DNA from: CAISIP01 sp031396205
GTDB lineage: Bacteria; Pseudomonadota; Gammaproteobacteria; Burkholderiales; Burkholderiaceae_C
Direction of reading: 5' to 3'
Assembly: GCA_031396205.1 (NCBI GenBank)
Contig: JANNKH010000022.1
Span: forward strand, 1 to 64,000
Length of the DNA stretch: 64,000 nucleotides
Every line of letters begins with the position of its first letter. Positions within the stretch are counted from its first letter, which is position 1. The notes beneath the pieces were generated by a model. It was not told the origin of the DNA. It did no database searches and saw nothing but the letters and a program-made list of their open reading frames with translations. Below, in pieces: positions 42,759 through 51,972 of the stretch. The position numbers and the translations under genes are program-made.

Positions 42759-45758
42759 ATGACCTCTCGCCTCCCGCTGCCCGCTCCGTTCCGACTGCGT
42801 TCCATCACCTCGGTCCTGCTCGTCCTATTCGCCGCGACCATCAGTTCGGTGGCCGTTGCAGCCAGTGACCTGATCATCTCGGAGTACATCGAGGGCAGCA
42901 GCAACAACAAGGCGATCGAGTTCTACAACGGCACAGCCGCGCCAATCGACCTGGCGGCGGGCGGATATACGCTCAGGATGTATTTCAACGGCAATACCGC
43001 CGCGGGCACGACGGTCAACCTGGTGGGAACGGTAGCAGCCGGCGGCAGCTACGTGCTGGCACAGGCGAACGCATCGACCACCATGCTGGCCAAGGCCGAC
43101 CAGACCAACTTCGGTGCCTGGTACAACGGCGATGACGCGCTGGTGCTGTCACGCGGCGCCACCATCATCGATTCGATCGGTCAGGTCGGATTCGACCCTG
43201 GCAGCGAATGGGGATCCGGCGTAGCCAGCACGCAGGACAACACCTTGCGGCGCAAGGCCAGCTTTGCGGCGGGCGATACCGATCCGTTCGACGCCTTCGA
43301 CCCTGCGCTCGAATGGGAAGGCTTCGCCACCGACGACACCTCCGATCTCGGTCTGTACGCCGGCGCAGGCGATGTCGACCAGCCGCCCATGTTGCAGTCC
43401 ATCGTGCCGGCCAACGGTTCCGCCGGCGTGGCCGCGAATGCGAACGTGACCATCGGCTTCTCCGAGCCGGTCGCCACGAGCGGCAACTGGGTCTCGCTGC
43501 AGTGCTCCAGCAGCGGGGCCAAGACCATCCGGATCAGCGCAGGCACCAGCAGCGTCGTGCTCGATCCCGACAGCGACTTTGCCCCGGGAGAATCCTGCAC
43601 GGTAGCCGTGCTGGCCGGCAACGTCACTGACCTGGACGGCACGCCCGACAACCTGACGGCCGACATCGTTACCAGCTTCCAGGTGGCCGGTGGAGCTACT
43701 GGCTGCGACGCGCCATTCACACCGGCCTACGCCGTCCAGGGCGGCGGCAGCGCCACAAGCCTCAGCGGGATCGTCACGACCCAGGGCGTCGTCATTGGCG
43801 ATTTCGAGGGACCGTCCCCGGCGCTGCGCGGCTTTTACTTGCAGGACCTGCAGGGCGACAACGACGAGGCGACCTCGGACGCCGTATTCGTCTTCAACGG
43901 CAACAACGACAACGTTCAGCTTGGCCAGATCGTGCGTGTGACCGGCACGGTGGGCGAGTTCCAGAACCAGACCCAGGTGAGCGCAAACACGATCGCGATC
44001 TGCGGCACCGGCAGCGTGCAGCCGGTCGACGTGTTGCTTCCGATGGCGTCTGCGGACGACTTCGAGCGCTACGAGGGTATGCTGGTGCGCCTGCCACAGA
44101 CGCTGACCGTGACCGAGCACTTTCAGCTCGGCCGCTTCGGCCAGGTGGTCTTGTCCTCTGGCGAAAGGCTGCGTCAGCCAACCAACATAGCCCTGCCCGG
44201 CGCGGACGCGCTCGCGGTGCAGGCGGCCAATGACCTGAACCGCATCATCCTGGACGACGCAACGAACGACCAGAACCCGGACCCGATCGTGTTTGGTCGC
44301 AACAACCAGCCGTTATCGGCAGGCAATACCCTGCGCGGCGGCGACAGGACGAGCGGCATCGTGGGCGTGATGACCTACACCTGGGCCGGCAATGCGGCCA
44401 GTGGCAATGCCTGGCGCATCAGGCCCCGCAACGCACTGGGCGCAGCAGTTCCGGACTTCGTGGCGTTCAACCCCCGCCCGACAGCAGCGCCAGAGGTCGG
44501 CGGCAGCATCCGCGTGGCAGGCATGAACGTGCTGAACTACTTCAACAGTTTCAGCGCATGCACCGGCGGCGTTGCCGGAGTGCCCACGGATTGCCGCGGC
44601 GCCGACAACGATGCCGAGTTCACGCGTCAGCAGATCAAGACCATTGCCGCGTTGGTGCAGATGCAGGCCGATGTGGTCGGACTGGTAGAAATCGAGAACG
44701 ACGGCTATGGCGCGGGCAGCGCCATGCGCAACCTGGTCGATGCGCTGAACGGCGCCACCGCGCCGGGGAACTATGCCTTGCTGGATGTTGACGCGCGCAC
44801 CGGGCAGACCAATGCCATGGGCACCGACGCGATCAAGGTCGGCTTCATCTACCGCCCGTCAACGGTGACGCCGGTGGGAACGACTGGCGCCCTGAACAGT
44901 GTTGCATTCCAAAATGGCGGCGACGGTACGCCGCGCAACCGCCCTGCGCTGGCGCAGGCGTTCCAGCAGGTTGGCGGCGCGGGTGCCGCAGAGCGCTTCA
45001 TCGCTGTGGTGAACCACTTCAAGAGCAAGGGCAGCGCCTGCGACGCGCCCGATGCGGGCGATGGGCAGGGCAATTGCAACGGGGTGCGGGTCAACGCGGC
45101 GAACCTTCTGCGCGCCTGGCTCGCAGGCGATCCGACCGGCACGGCCGAGCCTGACATATTGGTCGTCGGAGACCTCAACGCCTACGCGCAGGAGGACCCG
45201 ATCCGCGCTTTCACCACGAACGGCTGGCAGAACCTGCTCGACAGCCGCATCGGCGCCGACGCGTACAGCTACGTCTTCAACGGCCAGTGGGGATACTTGG
45301 ACCATGCACTGGCGACCGCCACGCTGGCCGCCCAGGTGACTGGCGTCGCCCAATGGCATGTCAACGCGGATGAGCCCAATGTGCTGGATTACAACACCGA
45401 CTTCAAGTCGGTTGCACAAATCAGCGACCTGTTCGCCGCCGATGCCTACCGCAACTCTGACCACGACCCGGTCATCGTCGGCCTGAACCTGGTGCCAACC
45501 GGAACCTGCAGCCTCCCCGACACATCGCCAGTCGTCCTGTTCGGCAGCACAAGCACCGGCGTCACCAATCGGGTCGTCGACAAGGGCTGCACCATCGATG
45601 ACCTGATCCTCGACGAACAGTCCTGGACCAGCCAGGCGGCGTTCCTGGCACATGTATCCAAGGTCAGCTTCGACTTGCTGCGCCAGCGCATGATCACCGC
45701 AGCCGAGCGCAGCAGGCTGATGGTCGCCGCGCGCGCATCGGGCGTGGGCGCCCCATAG
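42759..45758 (+). CDS. ExeM/NucH-family extracellular nuclease
   Basis: 999 residues from the ATG at 42759 (GGAG 8 nt upstream). A signal peptide (SITSVLLVLFAATISSVAVA) is followed by a lamin-tail-like domain (LIISEYIEGSSNNKAIEFYN), a Big-like domain (SIVPANGSAGVAANANVTIG), an OB-fold region (ATSLSGIVTTQGVVIGDFEG) and a C-terminal endonuclease/exonuclease/phosphatase domain. Its motifs are VVGLVEIENDGYG, VNHFKSKGSACD, VVGDLNAYAQEDPI and YRNSDHDPVIVGL. This is the ExeM/NucH layout. These enzymes degrade extracellular DNA, remodel biofilms and supply nucleotides or phosphate. There is no PEP-CTERM signal or other C-terminal anchor; a short tail follows the catalytic domain. Confidence 0.93.
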   Translation: MTSRLPLPAPFRLRSITSVLLVLFAATISSVAVAASDLIISEYIEGSSNNKAIEFYNGTAAPIDLAAGGYTLRMYFNGNTAAGTTVNLVGTVAAGGSYVLAQANASTTMLAKADQTNFGAWYNGDDALVLSRGATIIDSIGQVGFDPGSEWGSGVASTQDNTLRRKASFAAGDTDPFDAFDPALEWEGFATDDTSDLGLYAGAGDVDQPPMLQSIVPANGSAGVAANANVTIGFSEPVATSGNWVSLQCSSSGAKTIRISAGTSSVVLDPDSDFAPGESCTVAVLAGNVTDLDGTPDNLTADIVTSFQVAGGATGCDAPFTPAYAVQGGGSATSLSGIVTTQGVVIGDFEGPSPALRGFYLQDLQGDNDEATSDAVFVFNGNNDNVQLGQIVRVTGTVGEFQNQTQVSANTIAICGTGSVQPVDVLLPMASADDFERYEGMLVRLPQTLTVTEHFQLGRFGQVVLSSGERLRQPTNIALPGADALAVQAANDLNRIILDDATNDQNPDPIVFGRNNQPLSAGNTLRGGDRTSGIVGVMTYTWAGNAASGNAWRIRPRNALGAAVPDFVAFNPRPTAAPEVGGSIRVAGMNVLNYFNSFSACTGGVAGVPTDCRGADNDAEFTRQQIKTIAALVQMQADVVGLVEIENDGYGAGSAMRNLVDALNGATAPGNYALLDVDARTGQTNAMGTDAIKVGFIYRPSTVTPVGTTGALNSVAFQNGGDGTPRNRPALAQAFQQVGGAGAAERFIAVVNHFKSKGSACDAPDAGDGQGNCNGVRVNAANLLRAWLAGDPTGTAEPDILVVGDLNAYAQEDPIRAFTTNGWQNLLDSRIGADAYSYVFNGQWGYLDHALATATLAAQVTGVAQWHVNADEPNVLDYNTDFKSVAQISDLFAADAYRNSDHDPVIVGLNLVPTGTCSLPDTSPVVLFGSTSTGVTNRVVDKGCTIDDLILDEQSWTSQAAFLAHVSKVSFDLLRQRMITAAERSRLMVAARASGVGAP

Positions 45759-45817
45759 GCCGCCCAATGGACTCTTCTGTTCCTGACCGCGCAACCGACG
45801 CCGAGAGTTCCAGAACC

Positions 45818-46649
45818 ATGACGAAATTCTTCCCCAAAACCCTGTTGCTGGCCGCACTGGTAGCCAACGCCTGGATCAATGTACACGCGGCCAGTTTCGA
45901 ACGCGTGGACTACCAGGTCTCCGGCGGCTACAGCGCGGTCACCAATGGCAACCCGGTCGACGACCCTTTTACTGGACTTGTCGCAACCGGCGGGCGATGT
46001 CGCGCTATTCGGTGCACAGGTATTCACGGCCACGCTGGCAAACGGCACGCTGGAGCATGGCTATGCCGCCGAAGCCAGCATGCGCTTTTCCCAGGCGCAG
46101 ACCGACCTGCGGATGAGCCTGAGCCATTCGCTGTCGGCCATGGCTGCCGGCTCTCTGGATGTTGCCAGCCACCAGCAGGACGCCTTGATCGACCTGAGCG
46201 CCGTGACGCTGCGTGTGGCCGGTGGCGTCGGCGAGACGGCTGGCTCCGCGGTCATGGTGCGCTTCTCCGGCAATGCCAGTGCATGGACCGAACTCAATGC
46301 CCCGGCCCAAGGCGGATACCTCGGCCTGGGCCTGTCGGTTGCCCGCGGCAACGACGTGGTAGGCGAATACCTGTGGGATGTGACCCAGACCGGCGACCAG
46401 ACGGTCGACTTCAGTTTCGCCGCGACGGTGGGTGAGCAACTGAGCTTCAGCGGCTACCTGTTGTCCGGGGCGAGCCTGGATGCTGCCCCGTTTGCGACCG
46501 GCCCGAGCGCGTACAGCCTGGTCAACACCGGCGCCAGCCTGGCTGGCGACTTCACCATCAGCGCGGTGCCAGAACCGCAAGCCTGGGCACTGCTGCTGGC
46601 CGGCATCGCATTGGTCGGTGCGCGCACGCGTGGCCGCTCCCGCACATAA
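45818..46649 (+). pseudogene. Frameshifted PEP-CTERM exported protein
   Basis: The first 50 codons from the ATG at 45818 read MTKFFPKTLLLAALVANAWI then NVHAASFERVD, a signal peptide and mature start. At about 45965-45972 a run of four T shifts the frame. With one T removed the protein continues LLDLSQPAGDVALFGAQVFT in the downstream frame to 46649, ending in VPEPQAWALLLAGIALVGAR, a typical PEP-CTERM signal. The full product would be about 276 residues. It may be a sequencing error, a true mutation, or slippage on the T run. The intact frame on each side is strong evidence that this was one gene. Confidence 0.75.
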
Positions 46650-46664
46650 ATGATCAACCCACCC

Positions 46665-46685
46665 GCCGGCACTGCCGGCTTTTTT
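46665..46685 (+). terminator. Intrinsic terminator
   Basis: Stem GCCGGC / GCCGGC with loop ACT, followed by six T (46680-46685). It lies 15 nt after the stop of the frameshifted gene and 18 nt before the next ATG. It could end the upstream unit or act as an attenuator for the following PEP-CTERM gene. Confidence 0.75.
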
Positions 46686-46703
46686 CAAGCAAAGGAAGTT
46701 CCC

Positions 46704-47459
46704 ATGAAGAAGACCCTGTTGGCCGGCGCCATTGCCGCTCTGGCCACATTCAACGCCAGCGCCTTGACCGCTGGCGACCTCGCCTTTACCGCGTTCAACG
46801 CCGACGAGGACGGCTGGTCGATGGTTGCGCTGGCCGACATCGCCGCCAATTCGACCGTATTTTTCACTGACAACGAGTGGTCTGGCATCGGGTTCAACGG
46901 CGGCGAGAGCTACAGCAGCTGGAGCAGCGGCGCCGGCCAGATCGATGCGGGCACCGTGATCCGCTTTTCCTCGATCGACAGTGCCACCTTGCTCGCAGCT
47001 TCCGTCGGCAGCTTCGCGCGCCAAGCCGTCTCCGGCAGCAGCAACTATGGCATCAGTGCGGGCGACGAAACGGTGTATGCGTATATTGGTTCGTCGGCGA
47101 CCGCGACGCCCACGACCTTCCTGGCCGCCATCAGCAACGGTGCATTCGAAACGGCTGCCTCGGGTTCGCTCGCCAATACGGGCCTGTCCGTCGGAAGCGG
47201 CGCGGTGCAACTGACCGCCAGTTCGGACTATGCCGAGTACGCCGGCGCGCGCAGTGGTCAGGCCAGCTTCGCCGAGTACAAGGCATTGGTCAGCAATGTG
47301 GCCAACTGGAATGTGCAGGGCGACGGCAGCTTTGCGGCCAACCTCCCGAACACCAACGCATTCACGATCAGCCCCGTTCCGGAACCCGAAAGCTTCGCCA
47401 TGCTGCTGGCTGGCCTCGGTGTCGTGGCAACGATGGTGCGGCGTCGCAAGTCGGCCTGA
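46704..47459 (+). CDS. PEP-CTERM exported protein, lamin-tail-like
   Basis: 251 residues from the ATG at 46704, with AAAGGAA upstream. Signal peptide MKKTLLAGAIAALATFNASA. The body starts LTAGDLAFTAFNADEDGWSM then VALADIAANSTVFFTDNEWS, the opening of a well-known group of PEP-CTERM proteins related to lamin-tail/NucH-associated domains. The C-terminus has VPEPESFAMLLAGLGVVATM then VRRRKSA. It follows a terminator, so it may have its own promoter. It lies next to the secreted nuclease, whose N-terminus has a similar fold. Confidence 0.92.
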   Translation: MKKTLLAGAIAALATFNASALTAGDLAFTAFNADEDGWSMVALADIAANSTVFFTDNEWSGIGFNGGESYSSWSSGAGQIDAGTVIRFSSIDSATLLAASVGSFARQAVSGSSNYGISAGDETVYAYIGSSATATPTTFLAAISNGAFETAASGSLANTGLSVGSGAVQLTASSDYAEYAGARSGQASFAEYKALVSNVANWNVQGDGSFAANLPNTNAFTISPVPEPESFAMLLAGLGVVATMVRRRKSA

Positions 47460-47474
47460 TCCGGCAATGGAAAG

Positions 47475-47501
47475 CCCGGGTGCGACGCGCGCGCACCCGG
47501 G
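47475..47501. terminator. Strong hairpin between convergent genes
   Basis: Stem of ten pairs, CCCGGGTGCG / CGCACCCGGG, with a 7-nt loop. It lies 15 nt after the stop of the PEP-CTERM gene and 53 nt from the stop of epsA on the other strand. No T tract, so it may act as a bidirectional 3'-end stabiliser. Confidence 0.6.
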
Positions 47502-47554
47502 TGCCGTAGTGGCCCGATACGGCTTGTGGCGCAAGGATGGATCCCGTCACCGCG

Positions 47555-48331
47555 TCAACGGAAATCACCCGGCGCCAGCAGGCGCAGCGCCTCACCCCTA
47601 CCAACCGCCTGTGCCCGATTGCTGACATTGAGCTTGCGCAGTATCTTTTGCACATGGTTCTTGACAGTCGGCGTGCTGATTGAGAGGATCTTGGCAATGT
47701 CATCGTTCGTCTTTCCATTCTTCACCCATTGCAACACCTGGATCTCGCGCTGTGACAAGGGCCCCTTGGCAGGCGGCTTGTCAGTCCTGGCAATGCCTTC
47801 CTCGGCCAACATGCGATACAAGGCCATGTGCAGATGGGGCATCAGCAGGTCGAGCAGGTAGGTCTCGCGAGGCCCCGCGGGCCGGGCCATTCGCACGAAC
47901 ACGAAGAAGCTTCCGAACTCCCCTTTCACCTCGCGCGGCCCATGGGCCAGCACATCGCCGAAGTCGTAGCCATTGGGGCCGACAGTCCGCGCAGCCGCAT
48001 GCGGGCCAGCACCAAACGGATTGGTGACCTGCGGCGCGAACCGCCTGCGCGTCCATCCGTCGACCAGGCGTGCGAGTAATCCGTTTGCGGGGTCTGCCAC
48101 CACCTGCTCGACCTTTGCATCGAACAGGCCGTTGGAGAACGTTTCGTGACGAAAGCGCATGCGTGCAATGTCGCCATGCGCGCATATCAGGGTTTCGTGC
48201 GGTAAAAAAGTCTGCAGCGCGCCCTGCGCCCACAGGTAGAACTGGAACCGCTTGCGTATCTCCAGCGACTTTTCGATCGTGTCGAAAAGCCGCTCCTGCT
48301 GGTCGCTGTCGAGGCTGCCAAACTGCGTCAT
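47555..48331 (-). CDS. epsA: EpsA-type LuxR-family regulator of exopolysaccharide/PEP-CTERM genes
   Basis: 258 residues. The N-terminal sensor-like domain (about 1-180) has FQFYLWAQGALQTFLPHETL and GSFFVFVRM. The C-terminal LuxR-type helix-turn-helix (about 190-250) has LSQREIQVLQWVKNGKTNDD then IAKILSISTPTVKNHVQKIL. This matches the XrtB/PEP-CTERM-associated transcriptional regulator EpsA of betaproteobacteria, from family knowledge. It lies downstream of the type II secretion operon on the same strand (76 nt gap) and convergent with a PEP-CTERM gene. It probably regulates the exopolysaccharide/PEP-CTERM programme. The exosortase genes are not in the window. Confidence 0.9.
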   Translation of the reverse strand: MTQFGSLDSDQQERLFDTIEKSLEIRKRFQFYLWAQGALQTFLPHETLICAHGDIARMRFRHETFSNGLFDAKVEQVVADPANGLLARLVDGWTRRRFAPQVTNPFGAGPHAAARTVGPNGYDFGDVLAHGPREVKGEFGSFFVFVRMARPAGPRETYLLDLLMPHLHMALYRMLAEEGIARTDKPPAKGPLSQREIQVLQWVKNGKTNDDIAKILSISTPTVKNHVQKILRKLNVSNRAQAVGRGEALRLLAPGDFR

Positions 48332-48407
48332 CGCGGCGCCGCCTGTTCCTGGCGCGCCGCGCCGTTACGGATCGCGCCCGTGCGTTGCCGAAAGTGCGAC
48401 GGCCCGC

Positions 48408-48950
48408 TCATCGATCGACCGCCCCGCTCCCCGTTGCCGTGTCCGCTGTGGCTGCGGCGCCAGGCGCCGCCGGCGCGTCATGGCCGAAGACCCACGCGTC
48501 ATAGCGGCTCGCCCCTTCGAGCCGTGCGTCACGCTGTGCGAACGCAAACCGGCGAAAAGGCGTTCCTTCGGCCAGACTGTGCACGCCGACGATGCGCCCA
48601 CCGGCGCGCAGCAGACCCCATTCGGTGCCCCCCGTCATGGGGTCCCTGTACACCTTGCGCAGATGGCGCAGCGGAGCGGGAGAGCGCCGGTCTTCGACCA
48701 GATCCTGCAATTGCAGCGGATACTTCTTGACGCCGTCTGGCGCATGCTCGTAATACGAGCCCAGGGCCTGGCGGAACTGGTTACCGATAAACAGCAACTC
48801 CGCCTCCTTTTCGCGTTGCGCCACTGTCTGCCAGACCTGGCCGGCCCCCGCCAGTGCCAGTCCCAGTGCGGCGACTGCGAACAACACCAGCAGGTAGCCG
48901 AAGCCCCGTTGATTTCGACGACCGCACTGCCGCGCTTCACCAATCCGCAT
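48408..48950 (-). CDS. Pseudopilin-like protein lacking Glu5
   Basis: 180 residues. The N-terminus MRIGEARQCGRRNQRGFGYL resembles a prepilin leader (RG/F cleavage), followed by a hydrophobic helix LLVLFAVAALGLALAGAGQV. The residue at mature position 5 is Leu instead of the usual Glu. Such a loss is known for GspK, which caps the pseudopilus tip, but this protein is shorter. The middle region (YPLQLQDLVEDRRSPAPLRH, then YRDPMTGGTEWGLLR) is typical of the prepilin-type proteins found in betaproteobacterial T2SS loci. It overlaps the preceding pseudopilin gene by 14 nt. Last gene before epsA. Confidence 0.85.
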   Translation of the reverse strand: MRIGEARQCGRRNQRGFGYLLVLFAVAALGLALAGAGQVWQTVAQREKEAELLFIGNQFRQALGSYYEHAPDGVKKYPLQLQDLVEDRRSPAPLRHLRKVYRDPMTGGTEWGLLRAGGRIVGVHSLAEGTPFRRFAFAQRDARLEGASRYDAWVFGHDAPAAPGAAATADTATGSGAVDR

Positions 48951-49293
48951 AGGGCTTCTCCTCACCACCGGCGCCGCTGCGGATATCCGACACGCCGCTG
49001 ACTTCACCGGGCGGCGCAACGATGGTCCAGTTCTCGCTGCTGTCGCTGACCGGGTCCACCGGCCGCTTGCGCAGATAGCGCCGGTTCACCAGTTCGTCGA
49101 GTTCCGCCGGGTAGCGTCCGGTATCGGCATGGAACTTGTCGATCGCGTCGCGCACCACAGACAGCGTTTCGCGCAGCGCGGCCTCGCGCGCGCGGTCCAG
49201 GTGTGCGAAATAGCGCGGCGCCGCGATGGTCAGCAGCGTGGCGATGATGGCCATCACCACCAGCAGTTCGATCAACGTGAATCCGCGCCGCAT
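48937..49293 (-). CDS. Type II secretion pseudopilin (GspG/GspH-like)
   Basis: 118 residues. Leader MRRG and mature start FTLIELLVVMAIIATLLTIA then APRYF, with Glu5 present. The rest reads as a short G-like domain (ETLSVVRDAIDKFHADTGRY, PAELDELVNRRYLRKRPVDP). It is cleaved and methylated by the prepilin peptidase, which is not in this window. It begins just after the stop of the previous pseudopilin (1 bp gap) and overlaps the next gene by 14 nt. Confidence 0.9.
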   Translation of the reverse strand: MRRGFTLIELLVVMAIIATLLTIAAPRYFAHLDRAREAALRETLSVVRDAIDKFHADTGRYPAELDELVNRRYLRKRPVDPVSDSSENWTIVAPPGEVSGVSDIRSGAGGEEKPYADW

Positions 49294-49294
49294 G

Positions 49295-49771
49295 TCACCA
49301 TTCCCGGTAGGAAATGCCATTGAGCCCGACCCGCCCGGACAACGAGAAAACGTCGAACACATCGTCGCCTTGCGTCGGCGCATCAGATGGACTGGCATAG
49401 GCACGCTTGCCCCAGGTGTCGGCCGCACGGGCATCGACCTGCAGGTAAAACGGATCGCGCGGAACGCGGCGCAGAAAATAGATCCGGCGCTCGGTCGGGC
49501 TGCGCGCATCGGCGACGCCATCGGCCAGTTCCTCGAGGGTGCGCGGATAACCCGACCCATCGGCGCGGCGCTCCACACGCCCCTCGTCGGAGGCGCGCTT
49601 GTACGCATCGAGGGCCTCGCGGATCTGCCGCAACGCGGTGCGCAGTTCCTGCTCCTTCGATCGCTGTGCCGTCAACGCCGTCAAGGGCACCGCGATCGAT
49701 GCCAGGACGCCAACGATCGCAACCGTCACAGCCAGCTCGATCAGCGTGAATCCGCGTGCCCGCTGCATCAT
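49295..49771 (-). CDS. Type II secretion pseudopilin
   Basis: 158 residues. Leader MMQRARG and mature start FTLIELAVTVAIVGVLASIA. The middle is LRTALRQIREALDAYKRASD then YPRTLEELADGVADARSP and VPRDPFY, a pattern shared by PilE/GspG-like minor pseudopilins. The ATG overlaps the secretin stop by 4 nt. A second in-frame ATG follows directly, so the start could be one codon later. Confidence 0.9.
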   Translation of the reverse strand: MMQRARGFTLIELAVTVAIVGVLASIAVPLTALTAQRSKEQELRTALRQIREALDAYKRASDEGRVERRADGSGYPRTLEELADGVADARSPTERRIYFLRRVPRDPFYLQVDARAADTWGKRAYASPSDAPTQGDDVFDVFSLSGRVGLNGISYREW

Positions 49772-51972
49772 TGGCCTACCTGCGGACCGCTGATCGTGAT
49801 CGGACTGGTCGTTAGCGGTAGCTTCAACGGACTGGTGACGGAAGGCACGGCGGCGGCCGGCGCGGCCGCAGTGCCGCTCGCCCCTGGTGGCGCCACCTGG
49901 GCCGTCCCCGACACCGCACCTGGCGCCGTGTTCCGTGGCGCTCCCTCAACGGGCGCCGGAGCGCTGCCTGCCGCGTCCGGCTGCGCAACACGGGTTATGG
50001 TCGCCGCGGCGCGTGTCGCCGCGTTGGGCTCGGTTGCGTCGTCATCAGCGCGATCGGCCACGCTGTCCGCAGCGGCCGCGGGTGGCTGCGCTGGTCTCGG
50101 CGCCCGAGCGACGCTCGCAGGATTGGATGACATCGACAAGGTGCGTGGCGGCGTCTTGCGCAGCTGCATTGCAGGCGCGCCCACGGACTGATCGGAGCCG
50201 GCCGGCACGGTGACCGACTCCGCCGTCGGGCGCGTCAGATTGCGCACGACCCGCGGCGTGATCAGCAGCACGATCTCGCTCTTGTTGCTGTTGTCGCGCC
50301 GGCTGGAGAACAGACGCCCGACCAGTGGAATGTCACCCAACCCGGGGACGCGATTGGCGCTGCTGCGCTCCTCGTCACTGATCAGGCCTGCCAGCACCTG
50401 GGTCTCGCCATTGCGCAGCCGCAGCACCGTGGCGGCGCTGCGCGTGCCGATCTGGTAGGCAAGCGAGTTCGCCGGACCGGGCACCTCGCGCGCGATACTG
50501 CTGACCTCCAGCCCGACCTTGATCGAGACCTCGTCATCGAGCGAGATGGTCGGCTCGACCTCGAGCTTGAGGCCCACGTCCAGGTACGACACGGCCGCCG
50601 CAACGCCGACGTTGGCGGTCGAGGTGGTGGTGAACACCGGCAGCTTGTCGCCGATGTGAATCTTGGCCTTTTCGCGGTTCTTGACGCGGATGCGCGGGTT
50701 CGCCAGCAGGTTGCCGTCACCCGACTCGTTGCGCAGGTTCAGCGTCAGCGCAGGGTTGGTCACGAACGACGTCAAACCGGCACGATTGCGCAGATCCACC
50801 AAGCCCGGGGCAAGGGTTCCCCCCAGGTTGGTCGAGGTCTCGGTGACACCGCTGTTGACAATCGTCGAACTGGTGGTGGGCTGGAGCAGGCCATAACCGA
50901 TCTGGTCCGGGAACCGCAGACCCAGCTCTTGCAGCTTGCCGCGCGTGATTTCGAGCACTTCGACATCCAGCATCACCTCAGGCTCTGCCAGGTCGAGCGA
51001 CTCGACCAGCCGCTCGGCCAGACGCACTGCGTCCGGCGTGTCCTTCATGATCAACAGGTTGAGCTTTTCGTCGGCAAATAGGTCCCGTGTCTTGACCAGC
51101 GCCCGAACCATCGCCATTGCCTGCTTCACGTCGGCATTGGCCAGGTAGAAGCTGCGCGTGACCAATTCCTCATACTGCCTGGACTTGGCCGGCGTGTTCG
51201 GGTAAATCAGCACCGAGTTCTCGTTCAACAGCTTGCGCTCGAGCTGGTTGCTGGCCAGTACCAGGCGGATCACGTCGTCCAGGCCGGTGTTGCGCACGAA
51301 GATCGTGACCCTCGTATCGGGCCGCACGTCCTTGTCGAAGACGAAATTGATGCCCGAGCTGCGCGCCAGCACCTCGAACACCGTCTTGAGCGGTGTATCG
51401 CGGAACTCGATCGTGATGGGTTTGCTGAAAGCCGGACCCAGTGCCTGGACGGGCGCGCTGGAACGCATGTCGAGTTCACGCAATTGCTGCATCAACTGGC
51501 GCGCCTGCGGCTGGGCCGGGCTCTCCACCAGCACGCTGCGCACGACGCGCTCGGCGGTCGCGTTGTCGCCCTTGACGAACGCCTCTTGCGCCTGGCGCAA
51601 TGCACCGTCATGGCGCCGTTGCGCCTCCAGGTCCGCAAGGCCGGTGCGGGCCCGCTGATTGAACCCATCGAGCCGTTGTGCGCGCTCGTACAGGGCCTGG
51701 GCCTGCTCGGTATTGCGCGCACCCTGCTGCATCTGCGCCTGGGCGAGCAGTTGCGCCGTGGCCTGGTCGCGCTCGCGAAAGTACTGCGCACGCAATTCGC
51801 GGTCATCGGGGAATTCGCGCATGGCCAGCTCCAGCCGCAACACGCCGTCTTCGGCGCGACCGTTGGCGGCCAGGATCCGGGCCTCGTTGATGGCCGGGTT
51901 GGCGGCGCAGCCGGTCAACAGGATCACCAGGGCAAGGGCGGCCCACGGGAATGGGGAATTGCGGTACTTCAA
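49768..51972 (-). CDS. gspD: Type II secretion / pilus secretin (GspD/PilQ/MshL-like)
   Basis: 734 residues. It is a lipoprotein: MKYRNSPFPWAALALVILLT then GCAAN. Residues about 30-165 are TPR-like (ARILAANGRAEDGVLRLELA, QAQALYERAQRL). An STN/N0 domain (about 175-235: ITIEFRDTPLKTVFEVLARS) and an N1-type domain precede the secretin C-domain (about 400-600: LLANPRIRVKNREKAKIHIG, VGLKLEVEPTISLDDEVSIK, VPGLGDIPLVGRLFSSRRDN). The tail (about 620-734) is Ala/Pro-rich. It forms the outer-membrane gate. The short N-domain set and its place after a PilP-like gene favour a hybrid between T2SS and type IV pilus/MSHA machinery. Confidence 0.92.
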   Translation of the reverse strand: MKYRNSPFPWAALALVILLTGCAANPAINEARILAANGRAEDGVLRLELAMREFPDDRELRAQYFRERDQATAQLLAQAQMQQGARNTEQAQALYERAQRLDGFNQRARTGLADLEAQRRHDGALRQAQEAFVKGDNATAERVVRSVLVESPAQPQARQLMQQLRELDMRSSAPVQALGPAFSKPITIEFRDTPLKTVFEVLARSSGINFVFDKDVRPDTRVTIFVRNTGLDDVIRLVLASNQLERKLLNENSVLIYPNTPAKSRQYEELVTRSFYLANADVKQAMAMVRALVKTRDLFADEKLNLLIMKDTPDAVRLAERLVESLDLAEPEVMLDVEVLEITRGKLQELGLRFPDQIGYGLLQPTTSSTIVNSGVTETSTNLGGTLAPGLVDLRNRAGLTSFVTNPALTLNLRNESGDGNLLANPRIRVKNREKAKIHIGDKLPVFTTTSTANVGVAAAVSYLDVGLKLEVEPTISLDDEVSIKVGLEVSSIAREVPGPANSLAYQIGTRSAATVLRLRNGETQVLAGLISDEERSSANRVPGLGDIPLVGRLFSSRRDNSNKSEIVLLITPRVVRNLTRPTAESVTVPAGSDQSVGAPAMQLRKTPPRTLSMSSNPASVARAPRPAQPPAAAADSVADRADDDATEPNAATRAAATITRVAQPDAAGSAPAPVEGAPRNTAPGAVSGTAQVAPPGASGTAAAPAAAVPSVTSPLKLPLTTSPITISGPQVGQ

